From positions 208,176 to 272,175 of the forward strand of contig NZ_MAFC01000004.1 in assembly GCF_002013465.1 (NCBI RefSeq): 64,000 nt of DNA, in the 5' to 3' direction. Source of the DNA: Mycobacterium sp. D16R12 (GTDB lineage: Bacteria > Actinomycetota > Actinomycetes > Mycobacteriales > Mycobacteriaceae). Below the pieces are notes generated by a model. It did not search any database and had not been told where the DNA came from. It worked only from the letters and a program-made list of their open reading frames with translations. Shown piece after piece: positions 57,206 to 64,000 of the stretch (positions are counted from its first letter, which is position 1; every line of letters begins with the position of its first letter). The translations under genes and the position numbers were made by a program.

Positions 57206-57954
57206 CGACCACGACGACACTGGACCGAATTCGCGAACTGATCCAGCCCGACGCGCTCGGCGATGATGCGCACTCGTCGGCCGGATACCTGGATCTACTC
57301 CCGCCGCCCTCGGATCAGCCCCAGCGCGGCGCACAGCGTGCCATGAACAACCCGGCCGTCGCCGCGGTCTACGAAGGGCCGTGGCGGTGGGGTCAGACGG
57401 TGCTCTACACCGGCATCACCCCGGCGGCCGAACGACGCCGCGCGGCAGAATCGCTGCGAATCAACGGGGCCCACAAGCTGCTCGATGTTGCCTGCGGGCC
57501 GGGAAACTTCACCAAGTATCTGGGACAACACCAGGACTCCGAAGCACTGGCGGTCGGGCTGGATTTCTCCGAGCCCATGCTGCGGCGCGCGGTCCGGACC
57601 AATGCCGCCGACGGTGTGGGCTACCTGCGTGCGGACGCGCGCACTCTGCCGTTCGACGACGGGAGCTTCGATGCGGTGTGTTGTTTTGCCGCACTGTATT
57701 TGGTACCCGAACCGTTCAAGGTCCTCGACGAGATGATTCGGGTGCTGACACCGGGCGGCCGTATCGCAGTCATGACCAGCTGCACGCGCGGCCCCGCGCT
57801 AGTTCGGTCAACATCCGTCAAACTGGCGGCCCTCGGTGGCCTGCACGGGTTCGATCGGTCCGACATCACGTCGGTGTTGCGGAACGCGGGATTCCGGGAC
57901 ATCGAACAGGAAGTTCGGGGCTTGTCACAATTCGTGAGTGCGACAAAGAGTTAG
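57202..57954 (+). CDS. Class I SAM-dependent methyltransferase
   Basis: A 250-residue methyltransferase. Motif I is LLDVACGPGNF (93-103), followed by VGLDFSEPMLRRAVR, an acidic loop after LRADARTLPFDDGSFD, and IRVLTPGGRIAVMTSC, the layout of UbiE-like small-molecule methyltransferases. The N-terminal 70 residues probably cover the substrate site. Substrate is unknown. It is coupled to the hydrolase upstream and overlaps the convergent gntP by four bases. Confidence 0.88.
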   Translation: MTTTTTLDRIRELIQPDALGDDAHSSAGYLDLLPPPSDQPQRGAQRAMNNPAVAAVYEGPWRWGQTVLYTGITPAAERRRAAESLRINGAHKLLDVACGPGNFTKYLGQHQDSEALAVGLDFSEPMLRRAVRTNAADGVGYLRADARTLPFDDGSFDAVCCFAALYLVPEPFKVLDEMIRVLTPGGRIAVMTSCTRGPALVRSTSVKLAALGGLHGFDRSDITSVLRNAGFRDIEQEVRGLSQFVSATKS

Positions 57955-59339
57955 ACGAAGGCGCTCAGCAGCAGCACCATCGCGAATCCGACGACCGAAA
58001 TCACCGTTTCCATCACCGACCACGATTTCAGGGTCTGCCCCACGGTCATCCCGAAATACTCTTTCACCAACCAGAATCCGGCGTCGTTGACGTGGGAGAA
58101 GAACAGTGACCCCGCACCTATCGCCAGCACTAGCAGCGCCACGTGTGCGGTAGACATGTCCGCCGCGAGCGGGGAGACGATACCGGCGGCGGTGATGGTC
58201 GCCACCGTCGCGGACCCGGTGGCCAACCGAATGAGTACCGCGATAAGCCATCCCAGTACCAGTGCGGGGATCTGCCATTTCTCTGACCAGGTGCTCACGG
58301 CATCCCCGACACCCACATCGATGAGGGTCTGCTTGAATCCGCCTCCGGCACCGACGATGAAGACGATTCCCGCGATGGGGCCGAGTGACTTCTCGATGAC
58401 TCCCGAGACACCCATGCGGTCGAGCCCCGAAGCCCTCCCCAAGGTCACCATCGCCACCAGAGTCGCCGCCAACAGCGCCACAAGTGGCGTGCCGGCGGTG
58501 TCGAAAATCCTCTGTACCAATGATTTCGGATTGTCGATCACCACATCGGAGAGTGCCTTGGCCAACATCAGCGTCACCGGTAGCAAGATCGTGGCCACCA
58601 CCGCGACAACACTCGGAACGGGCCCCTTGCGTTCGGCCTCGGGCGCCGTCGCGGTGGGGATCGTCAACGGCCCCACCCAGCGTTCCGCGACCCGCGCGTA
58701 GAGCGGCCCCGCGACAATCAACGTGGGTACCGCGGCCAGCAGGCCAAACGCCAGAGTGACACCCAAATCCGCCTTCAGCGCGTCCACCGCCACCAACGGA
58801 CCCGGGTGCGGCGGAACCAGTCCGTGTAATACGGACAGGCCTGCCAGCGCGGGAATGCCCACCCGGAGCAGTGGCACATTTCCCCGGCGTGCCACCAAGA
58901 GCACGATCGGAATCAGCAGCACCACACCCACTTCGAAGAACAACGGCAACCCCAGCACCGCCGCGATCAGGGCCACCGCCCAGGGCAGCATGCGCGGGCT
59001 GGACCGCGCGAGCACGGCATCGGCGACGATATTGGCTCCGCCGGAATCGGCCAGCAGGCGACCGAGCATCGCCCCCAAACCGATGAGCAGTCCCACACCG
59101 GCGATGGTCGAACCGAACCCCGTCACAAAGGATCCGAGCAGTCTGTCGAACGGTACGCTCGCGACGGCGGCCAGGGTTCCCGACCCCAACAGCAGCGCCA
59201 GGAACGGATGCAGCTTCAGCCGGGTGATGAGCAGGATGATCACGCCGATGCTCAGCACCACCGCGGCCAGTAGCCGAACATCGCTCGTGGTGTGCGGGAT
59301 CTTCGCCGGCTCGGCCAACAGCAGCAGGTTGGCGTTCAT
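57951..59339 (-). CDS. gntP: Gluconate:H+ symporter, GntP family
   Basis: A 462-residue permease with about 12-14 hydrophobic helices. GntP signatures include HPFLALLLGS, GFGSTIAGVGLLIGLGAMLGRLLADSGGA, LGLPLFFEVGVVLLIPIVLLVAR, HGLVPPHPGPLVAVDAL and the C-terminal HVNDAGFWLVKEYFGMTVGQTLKSWSVMET. It imports gluconate or a related sugar acid. It overlaps gluconokinase by four bases (ATGA) and is transcribed after it, giving a two-gene gluconate utilisation operon. Confidence 0.94.
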   Translation of the reverse strand: MNANLLLLAEPAKIPHTTSDVRLLAAVVLSIGVIILLITRLKLHPFLALLLGSGTLAAVASVPFDRLLGSFVTGFGSTIAGVGLLIGLGAMLGRLLADSGGANIVADAVLARSSPRMLPWAVALIAAVLGLPLFFEVGVVLLIPIVLLVARRGNVPLLRVGIPALAGLSVLHGLVPPHPGPLVAVDALKADLGVTLAFGLLAAVPTLIVAGPLYARVAERWVGPLTIPTATAPEAERKGPVPSVVAVVATILLPVTLMLAKALSDVVIDNPKSLVQRIFDTAGTPLVALLAATLVAMVTLGRASGLDRMGVSGVIEKSLGPIAGIVFIVGAGGGFKQTLIDVGVGDAVSTWSEKWQIPALVLGWLIAVLIRLATGSATVATITAAGIVSPLAADMSTAHVALLVLAIGAGSLFFSHVNDAGFWLVKEYFGMTVGQTLKSWSVMETVISVVGFAMVLLLSAFV

Positions 59340-59848
59340 GCGCCGAGCTGCCTCAATGCCTCCGCTACCAGTTCCTCTGGCCCGACCCCCACGTCCAGCA
59401 CGACACCCTTCTCATCGGGTTGTAACGGTTCGAGAGTCTCGAACTGCGAATCCAGCAACGACGTCGGCATGAAATGTCCTGCACGATGCGACATTCGGTC
59501 ACCGATGAGCGCCCGGTCGCCGGACAGGTGCACGAAGAAGACATCCGGGTATCCCGCACGGAGAACATCGCGGTAACTGCGTTTGAGGGCAGAACAGGTC
59601 ACCACCGCACCGACCCCCTCCCGTCCACGCTCCGACATCCATTCGGCGATCCGCTGCAGCCACGGCCATCGATCGGAGTCGTCCAGCGGGATACCGGCCG
59701 ACATCTTGGCGATGTTGGCTTCCGGATGGAAGTCGTCCCCCTCCGCGCAGAGCGCACCGAGGCGCTGTGCCAACGCCTGCGCCACGGTCGATTTGCCGAC
59801 CCCTGCCACACCCATGACCACCACGACAGGTGGAGACGTTTCGGCCAC
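59336..59848 (-). CDS. gntK: Gluconokinase
   Basis: A 170-residue GntK-type kinase that phosphorylates gluconate to 6-phosphogluconate. P-loop GVAGVGKSTVA (13-23), EGDDFHPEANIAKMSAGIPLDDSDRWPWL (substrate segment) and VTCSALKRSYRDVLR are family signatures. ATG start at 59848. It is upstream of and overlapping gntP. The last base of the acyl-CoA dehydrogenase stop overlaps its start, so all may lie on one long transcript. Confidence 0.93.
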   Translation of the reverse strand: MAETSPPVVVVMGVAGVGKSTVAQALAQRLGALCAEGDDFHPEANIAKMSAGIPLDDSDRWPWLQRIAEWMSERGREGVGAVVTCSALKRSYRDVLRAGYPDVFFVHLSGDRALIGDRMSHRAGHFMPTSLLDSQFETLEPLQPDEKGVVLDVGVGPEELVAEALRQLGA

Positions 59849-61110
59849 TAGACCCCCTTGGGCGCCTTCTGATTCATGAAGCCGAACATATACCCGGCCA
59901 CCCGGCGCATCTGAATCTCCTCGGCGCCCTCGGTGATCCGGTACCGCCGGTGGTGGCGATAGATGTGTTCGAACGGCATATGCCGCGAGTACCCCATCCC
60001 GCCGTGGACCTGCATGGCACGATCAGCGGCCTCACAACACAGCCGGTTTGCGACGTAGTTGCACATCGAGACCTGTTCGGAGACCGAGAACGGACCATAG
60101 GTGTCCATTGACCACGCCGTTTTGTGGATCAACGCGCGCAACATCTCGCACTGAGTCTGCAGCTCGACGAGCGGGAACTGGATCGCCTGGTTCGATGCCA
60201 GCGGTTTTCCAAATGGTTTGCGCTCCTTGGCATACTCGACAGATCGGTCGATGCAGAACTGGGCCGCACCCAGGCTGGAGGCGGCCTGCCGGATCCGATT
60301 CTCGTTGAAGAAGTGCTGTACCACCCCGAGCCCGCGTCCTTCTCCGCCGAAGATCGCCGAGTCGGGAACCCGCACCTCGGTCAGCGACACCCGGGCGTGA
60401 TCGGTGGGCATGTTGAAGGTCCAGAGGTATTCCTCGACCTTGAACCCGGGCGCGTCCGCGGGCACCAGGAATGCGGTGATACCGCGTCCATCACCGGGAT
60501 CGCCCGAGGTACGGGCGAAGATCAGGTCGGCATCGGCGATGTGCACACCGGTGTTCCAAGTCTTTTCGCCGTTGATAACCCAGCTGTCGCCATCGCGCAC
60601 CGCACGAGTCTCCATATGGGTGGCATCGGAGCCGTGTTCCGGCTCGGTGATACCGAACGCGAAAAACTTGGTACCGCTGGCGAGTCCCTCCACCCATTCG
60701 GCCTTCTGCTCCACTGAGCCGTATTCCAGCATGAGTAGCAGCCCGACATTGTTGCCGACGATGGCGTGCTCGTTCTGCAGATCACAGTGCAGTCCGAGAC
60801 CGCGTCGAGCCAGGTGCTCGCGAATGACAGCCATACCCAGGTTGGACCCATCACGTCCGCCGAACTCCGCGGGGAAGGGGTAGCGAAGGTGACCCGCGGC
60901 ATCGGCCCGCCGACGCGCCTCACCGAGCAGTGCTTCCCACTCCCCGTTGGGCAGTCCGCCACGGTCCCAATCGGTTCGGGAATCCTCCCGGCGGTGATCG
61001 AAGAATCGGACGTTGTCATCGGACTGCTCGAGCGGCACGATCTGCCGGTCGATGAACTCGTCGAGCTCGGCGAGATAGTCGACGAGCTCGGGAGGTAGTT
61101 CGAAATTCAT
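59848..61110 (-). CDS. Acyl-CoA dehydrogenase (FadE-type)
   Basis: A 420-residue acyl-CoA dehydrogenase. It shows FPAEFGGRDGSNLGMAVIREHLARRGLGL, FGITEPEHGSDATHMETRAVRDG, WVINGEKTWNTGVHIADADLIFARTSG, and the C-terminal AMQVHGGMGYSRHMPFEHIYRHHRRYRITEGAEEIQMRRVAGYMF, where the Glu of the EGAEE loop is in the usual FAD/catalytic region. The ATG at 61110 has GGAAGGG upstream. The open frame continues further 5' but that part is not conserved. It follows the phosphotransferase and DUF6285 genes, an association common in actinobacterial acyl-CoA metabolism. Confidence 0.91.
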   Translation of the reverse strand: MNFELPPELVDYLAELDEFIDRQIVPLEQSDDNVRFFDHRREDSRTDWDRGGLPNGEWEALLGEARRRADAAGHLRYPFPAEFGGRDGSNLGMAVIREHLARRGLGLHCDLQNEHAIVGNNVGLLLMLEYGSVEQKAEWVEGLASGTKFFAFGITEPEHGSDATHMETRAVRDGDSWVINGEKTWNTGVHIADADLIFARTSGDPGDGRGITAFLVPADAPGFKVEEYLWTFNMPTDHARVSLTEVRVPDSAIFGGEGRGLGVVQHFFNENRIRQAASSLGAAQFCIDRSVEYAKERKPFGKPLASNQAIQFPLVELQTQCEMLRALIHKTAWSMDTYGPFSVSEQVSMCNYVANRLCCEAADRAMQVHGGMGYSRHMPFEHIYRHHRRYRITEGAEEIQMRRVAGYMFGFMNQKAPKGV

Positions 61111-61127
61111 CTGGTCCCTTCCGGTAC

Positions 61128-62126
61128 CTATGGCTCTATCGATGGCTTCGTCAACATCAGCAGGTCCCACTCGATCTCGGGTATCCGGCGACCGCTGGCG
61201 GCCATCACGATGTCCCGCACGCTCCCGTCCAGATACGACTTCGCCTGCGCGGCAAGACCTACGCCCCACCACAGGGTGCCGAGGACCTTCCACCACTGGA
61301 ATCGGTCGACGTGAAATGTTCCACCGGCGTTCTCGTACGCGCGCACAAATACGTCACGGCCCGCGAACCCACCGAACTCGCGCTCGTCCTCGCCGAACCG
61401 CCACATCCGCAGGGCCGTCCAGGCCACATCGCGCATGGGATCCCCGAAGCGCGTGGTGCCCTCCCAGTCGAGCACGGCACGCAATCCGTCCTCGCCGACG
61501 ATGACATTGCCGTTGCGAATATCCGTGTGCACCAAGCATCGCTGCGCCGGAGGACCGGGCATGTGCTCGGCCAGCCAGGACAGTGTGCGCTGGAACACCG
61601 GCCGATCCGCAAGCAACCCGGCCACGCCCTCACGCATCTGCTCCAACAGGACAACCGCGGGCTCGGTCTCCGGGTCGCCGGGTAGGTCGGGCGACGCCAT
61701 CTCCGGATCGATCCCATGCAGTCGTCCCATAGCCGCTCCGAGCTGCTCCGCCACCAGGTCGCCGATCCCCGTGGTTTGCACCAGTCGAAGCACCTTACGC
61801 GGTACCGTCTCCCCCTCGATGCGCTCGGAGATCATGAACGGCGCACCCAAATAAGAGGATTCGGAACAGACCCCGCGAACCCGCGGCACCGGAACACCGT
61901 GGCTGCGCGCCAGCTCACGCACCGCAGCCTCACTGCTCACCGGAACCTGCTGCACAACAGCGGGCACAATGGTCGCCACCAGCTCAAGGGTTTCACCCCC
62001 GGAAGTGGCGTCCAGCAGCACATTTCGCCGCCGCGCGCCAGCGGATACGCCGACGACACCGGACACGTCGAACTTCTTGCCGAACTCGTCCTGCAGGTAG
62101 CGGGTCAGCCCGTCACTCAGATCCAT
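61128..62126 (-). CDS. APH-family phosphotransferase linked to acyl-CoA metabolism
   Basis: A 332-residue aminoglycoside-phosphotransferase-fold protein. The catalytic loop is H200-T-D202-IRNGN207 and the metal site D220-WE, so kinase residues are intact. The family found beside acyl-CoA dehydrogenases (ACAD10/FadE36-like) is thought to phosphorylate hydroxyacyl-CoAs rather than aminoglycosides; that role is inferred from context. The ATG at 62126 overlaps the stop of the DUF6285 gene (TGATG), with GGGAGG seven bases upstream. A GTG one codon earlier is equivalent. Confidence 0.87.
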   Translation of the reverse strand: MDLSDGLTRYLQDEFGKKFDVSGVVGVSAGARRRNVLLDATSGGETLELVATIVPAVVQQVPVSSEAAVRELARSHGVPVPRVRGVCSESSYLGAPFMISERIEGETVPRKVLRLVQTTGIGDLVAEQLGAAMGRLHGIDPEMASPDLPGDPETEPAVVLLEQMREGVAGLLADRPVFQRTLSWLAEHMPGPPAQRCLVHTDIRNGNVIVGEDGLRAVLDWEGTTRFGDPMRDVAWTALRMWRFGEDEREFGGFAGRDVFVRAYENAGGTFHVDRFQWWKVLGTLWWGVGLAAQAKSYLDGSVRDIVMAASGRRIPEIEWDLLMLTKPSIEP

Positions 62127-62383
62127 CACTGCCCCTCCCAGGCGTCGTACCCGGGCTTGACGACCGCGAGGTCACTGCGCACCACCTCGACCAGATCGTC
62201 CCACGAAGGATCGTCGGTGGGCGGCGACGCGGGCAAGGTCAGTTCTCGCTGCAGAATCCTGGCGATGTTGGCACCAACACGAGCGCGATGCACCGAAGAC
62301 GAAGGCAGCTCGGATTGGAGATCATCGAGCAGTTCGGCGAGCGCACCCGCCAGTTCCGCAGCGGTCGGAATGTAGGGCACCAC
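62126..62383 (-). CDS. DUF6285-like small protein
   Basis: An 85-residue protein (MVPYIPTAAELAGALAELLDD at the start; then SSVHRARVGANIARILQREL). The TAAEL ... AL...L ... HRARVGANI...I.REL pattern fits the DUF6285 family, which recurs between or beside acyl-CoA dehydrogenases and APH-fold phosphotransferases. It may be a subunit of the phosphotransferase. Tandem GTG codons at 62383/62380 follow AGAAGG. The longer open frame upstream reads into the divergent promoter and is an Arg/Pro-rich artefact. Confidence 0.75.
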   Translation of the reverse strand: MVPYIPTAAELAGALAELLDDLQSELPSSSVHRARVGANIARILQRELTLPASPPTDDPSWDDLVEVVRSDLAVVKPGYDAWEGQ

Positions 62384-62451
62384 CCGTTTGTACCTTCTAT
62401 GGTGCGTTCCTCGCGGGAATAGCGGAGAAACACCAGGAGTTGCTGTACATC

Positions 62452-63483
62452 GTGGATGAGCCGCTCGTGCGAAGACTGTCAGGCACGGCCAGACAGGTAT
62501 CGATTCTGGACCTGGCGCGCGTGGGGCCGGACGAGAGCGTGGCCGAGAGCTTCGCCGCGAGCGTCGAGATCGCCCGGCACGCCGAGGCGCTGGGGTTTCA
62601 CCGCGTCTGGTACGCCGAGCACCACAACATGCGGTCCATTGCCTCATCGGCGACGAGCGTCCTGATCGGACATGTGGCCACCCAGACGTCCACCATCCGA
62701 CTGGGCGCGGGCGGCATCATGCTGCCCAACCACTCGCCGTTGCAGATCGCTGAGCAGTTCGGCACGCTCGAGACCCTGCACCCGGGACGCATCGACCTCG
62801 GCCTCGGCCGCGCCCCCGGGACGGACCAAGTGACTCTGCGCGCATTGCGGCACTCCCCCGCCGACGCCGAGCACTTCCCCCAGGACGTCATCGAGTTACA
62901 GGCATACCTGGGTGAGCAGAGTCGGGTCCCGGGCGTGACCGCAACGCCGGGACGCGGGACGCATGTGCCGCTCTACATTCTCGGCTCCTCGCTGTTCGGC
63001 GCGAAGCTGGCGGCGGTACTGGGCCTGCCCTACGGCTTCGCCTCGCATTTCGCACCCCCTGCGCTGCAGGATGCGGTGGCGCTGTACCGGCGAGAGTTCC
63101 AGCCTTCTGAACAGTTGCAGGAGCCGTATGTCATCGCCGGGGTCAATGTGATTGCCGCGGATGATGAAGCGACCGCACAGGACCAGTATCGAGCGGCACT
63201 CATCGAACGCGCCAAGCTTTTCCTACATCGCGGGGGCGGCCCCCGCCTCACCGATGACGAGGCCCTCGCCGCTCTCGAGTCCCCTGCTGGACAACAGATT
63301 CAGGCGATGACGAAGTACTTCGCCGTCGGGACGCCCGACGATGTAGGTGCATACCTCGACGACTTCGCGCAGGTGGCCGATGCCGACGAGCTCATCGTGG
63401 TCCCCAACGCACCCGACCGGAAACTGCAGTTGCGGTCGTTGGAGATCGTGGCCGAGGTCAGCGGGCTGACACCGCGCGACTGA
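62452..63483 (+). CDS. LLM-class flavin-dependent oxidoreductase (MsnO8-type)
   Basis: A 343-residue luciferase-like monooxygenase. The N-terminus reads VSILDLARVGPDES with FAASVEIARHAEALGFHRVWYAEHHNM. It is followed by RLGAGGIMLPNHSPLQIAEQFGTLETLHPGRIDLGLGRAPGTD and YILGSSLFGAKLAAVLGLPYGFASHFAP, all standard for the MsnO8/YhbW group. Whether it uses FMN or F420 cannot be told here. The initiation codon is uncertain: GTG at 62452 has AGGAG 13 bases upstream, and TTG at 62440 abuts it. It is divergent from the DUF6285 gene. Confidence 0.9.
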   Translation: MDEPLVRRLSGTARQVSILDLARVGPDESVAESFAASVEIARHAEALGFHRVWYAEHHNMRSIASSATSVLIGHVATQTSTIRLGAGGIMLPNHSPLQIAEQFGTLETLHPGRIDLGLGRAPGTDQVTLRALRHSPADAEHFPQDVIELQAYLGEQSRVPGVTATPGRGTHVPLYILGSSLFGAKLAAVLGLPYGFASHFAPPALQDAVALYRREFQPSEQLQEPYVIAGVNVIAADDEATAQDQYRAALIERAKLFLHRGGGPRLTDDEALAALESPAGQQIQAMTKYFAVGTPDDVGAYLDDFAQVADADELIVVPNAPDRKLQLRSLEIVAEVSGLTPRD

Positions 63484-63549
63484 ATTCACTTCTGTCACAG
63501 CTGTTTCAGGGTGCGGCTACTTGTCGGTGGGTGCGGTTAGCATTCGAAC

Positions 63550-64000
63550 ATGAGTTCGATTGAAGTGTTGGAGGCGGCAGTTGATGCCGTGTGCTCGGAC
63601 ATCTTCGATGGACTCGCTAACCCCGAACTACTTGCGGTGCTTGCTCGCCTTGAAGTGGCTCAACGCCGGCTCATGTCCGTCTCGCTCTCCGGCACGGCCC
63701 AGCTTGTGCAGCGCGGTGCTCCGATCGAACTCGGGGGCACCTCGCATGCCGATGTGTTGTCGCGGAGGTTGCATATCAGCAAGAGTGCGGCCCGCCGCCG
63801 GATCGGCGATGCCGAGCAGTTGGCGCCCAGGCGTGGACTGACCGGTGAGGTGTTGGCGCCGCAGCTGCCGAATGTGGCCGAGGCTTTACGGCGCGGCGAT
63901 ATCGGGGACGAGCATGTGCGAATCGTGCGGCAGTTCTTTGATCGACTACCGGTGGTGGTGGATGCGCCGACCCGCGAGGCCGCCGAACAACAACTCGCAG
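63550..64000 (+). CDS. 13E12-repeat (DUF222) family protein, N-terminal part
   Basis: The visible 150 residues start MSSIEVLEAAVDAVCSDIFDG. They continue with VLARLEVAQRRLMSVSLSGTAQLVQRG, LHISKSAARRRIGDAEQL, TGEVLAPQLPNVAEALRRGDIGDEHVRIVRQF and an APTREAAEQQLA stretch, the DUF222 domain of the multi-copy mycobacterial 13E12 family. Full members carry a C-terminal HNH nuclease domain, which would lie beyond the right edge. These genes are common in accessory mycobacterial regions and may be mobile or phage-derived. ATG at 63550; the 66-base gap before it holds only a presumptive promoter. Confidence 0.85.
   Translation, partial: MSSIEVLEAAVDAVCSDIFDGLANPELLAVLARLEVAQRRLMSVSLSGTAQLVQRGAPIELGGTSHADVLSRRLHISKSAARRRIGDAEQLAPRRGLTGEVLAPQLPNVAEALRRGDIGDEHVRIVRQFFDRLPVVVDAPTREAAEQQLA

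Noticed and set aside
62384..62647. Long N-terminal extension of the DUF6285 gene
   Set aside because: The added sequence is Arg/Pro-rich, unconserved and overlaps the start of the divergent luciferase-like gene. The GTG at 62383 has a ribosome binding site and begins the domain.

Overview
The window is high-GC actinobacterial DNA. Its backbone gene order, as I recall it, matches the Mycobacterium tuberculosis Rv3257c to Rv3282 region: pmmA, DUF3499, Rv3259-like, whiB2, fbiA-fbiB, manC-wbbL-rmlD, lcp1, fadE25, purE-purK, gtrA-like, PH-domain protein, birA, then accD5-accE5-maf. A Gap-family membrane protein, a kshA homologue and a 13E12-family gene also fit mycobacteria. The content suggests a rapidly growing species, possibly of the abscessus-chelonae group, but that is inference.

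Layout. 1-16038 is conserved backbone for GDP-mannose and rhamnose supply, the galactan linker and its ligation to peptidoglycan (pmmA, manC, wbbL, rmlD, lcp1), coenzyme F420 maturation (fbiA, fbiB), cell division control (whiB2), purine synthesis (purE, purK), acyl-CoA oxidation (fadE25) and biotin ligation (birA). 16100-52027 separates birA from accD5, which are divergent neighbours in M. tuberculosis. It holds one 31,083-bp NRPS gene (10,360 residues), a 1.1-kb non-coding stretch, a divergent Gap-like six-helix membrane protein, and a kshA / fadD17-like pair. 52135-54053 returns to backbone (accD5, accE5). The maf gene at 54072 is fused to an unrelated C-terminal domain, and synteny ends there. 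55766-64000 is accessory metabolism: a TetR-regulated hydrolase-methyltransferase pair, gntP-gntK, an acyl-CoA dehydrogenase / phosphotransferase / DUF6285 operon, a luciferase-like oxidoreductase, and the start of a 13E12-family gene.

The main item is the NRPS. Domain order read from motifs is Cstart-A-PCP-E / C-A-MT-PCP / C-A-PCP / C-A-PCP / C-A-PCP-E / C-A-PCP / C-A-PCP-E / C-A-PCP-TE: eight modules, 29 domains, on one polypeptide. C-domain subtypes agree with the epimerase positions. The predicted product is an acylated octapeptide with D residues at 1, 5 and 7 and an N-methylated residue 2, released by a thioesterase. The starter condensation domain and the Gap-like neighbour recall glycopeptidolipid assembly and export, but the size, thioesterase release and gene content differ from mps1-mps2. 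It looks like an orphan surface or secreted lipopeptide system. No MbtH homologue, glycosyltransferase, dedicated fatty acyl-AMP ligase or cluster regulator is visible nearby.

No tRNA, rRNA, CRISPR array, transposase or integrase was seen.
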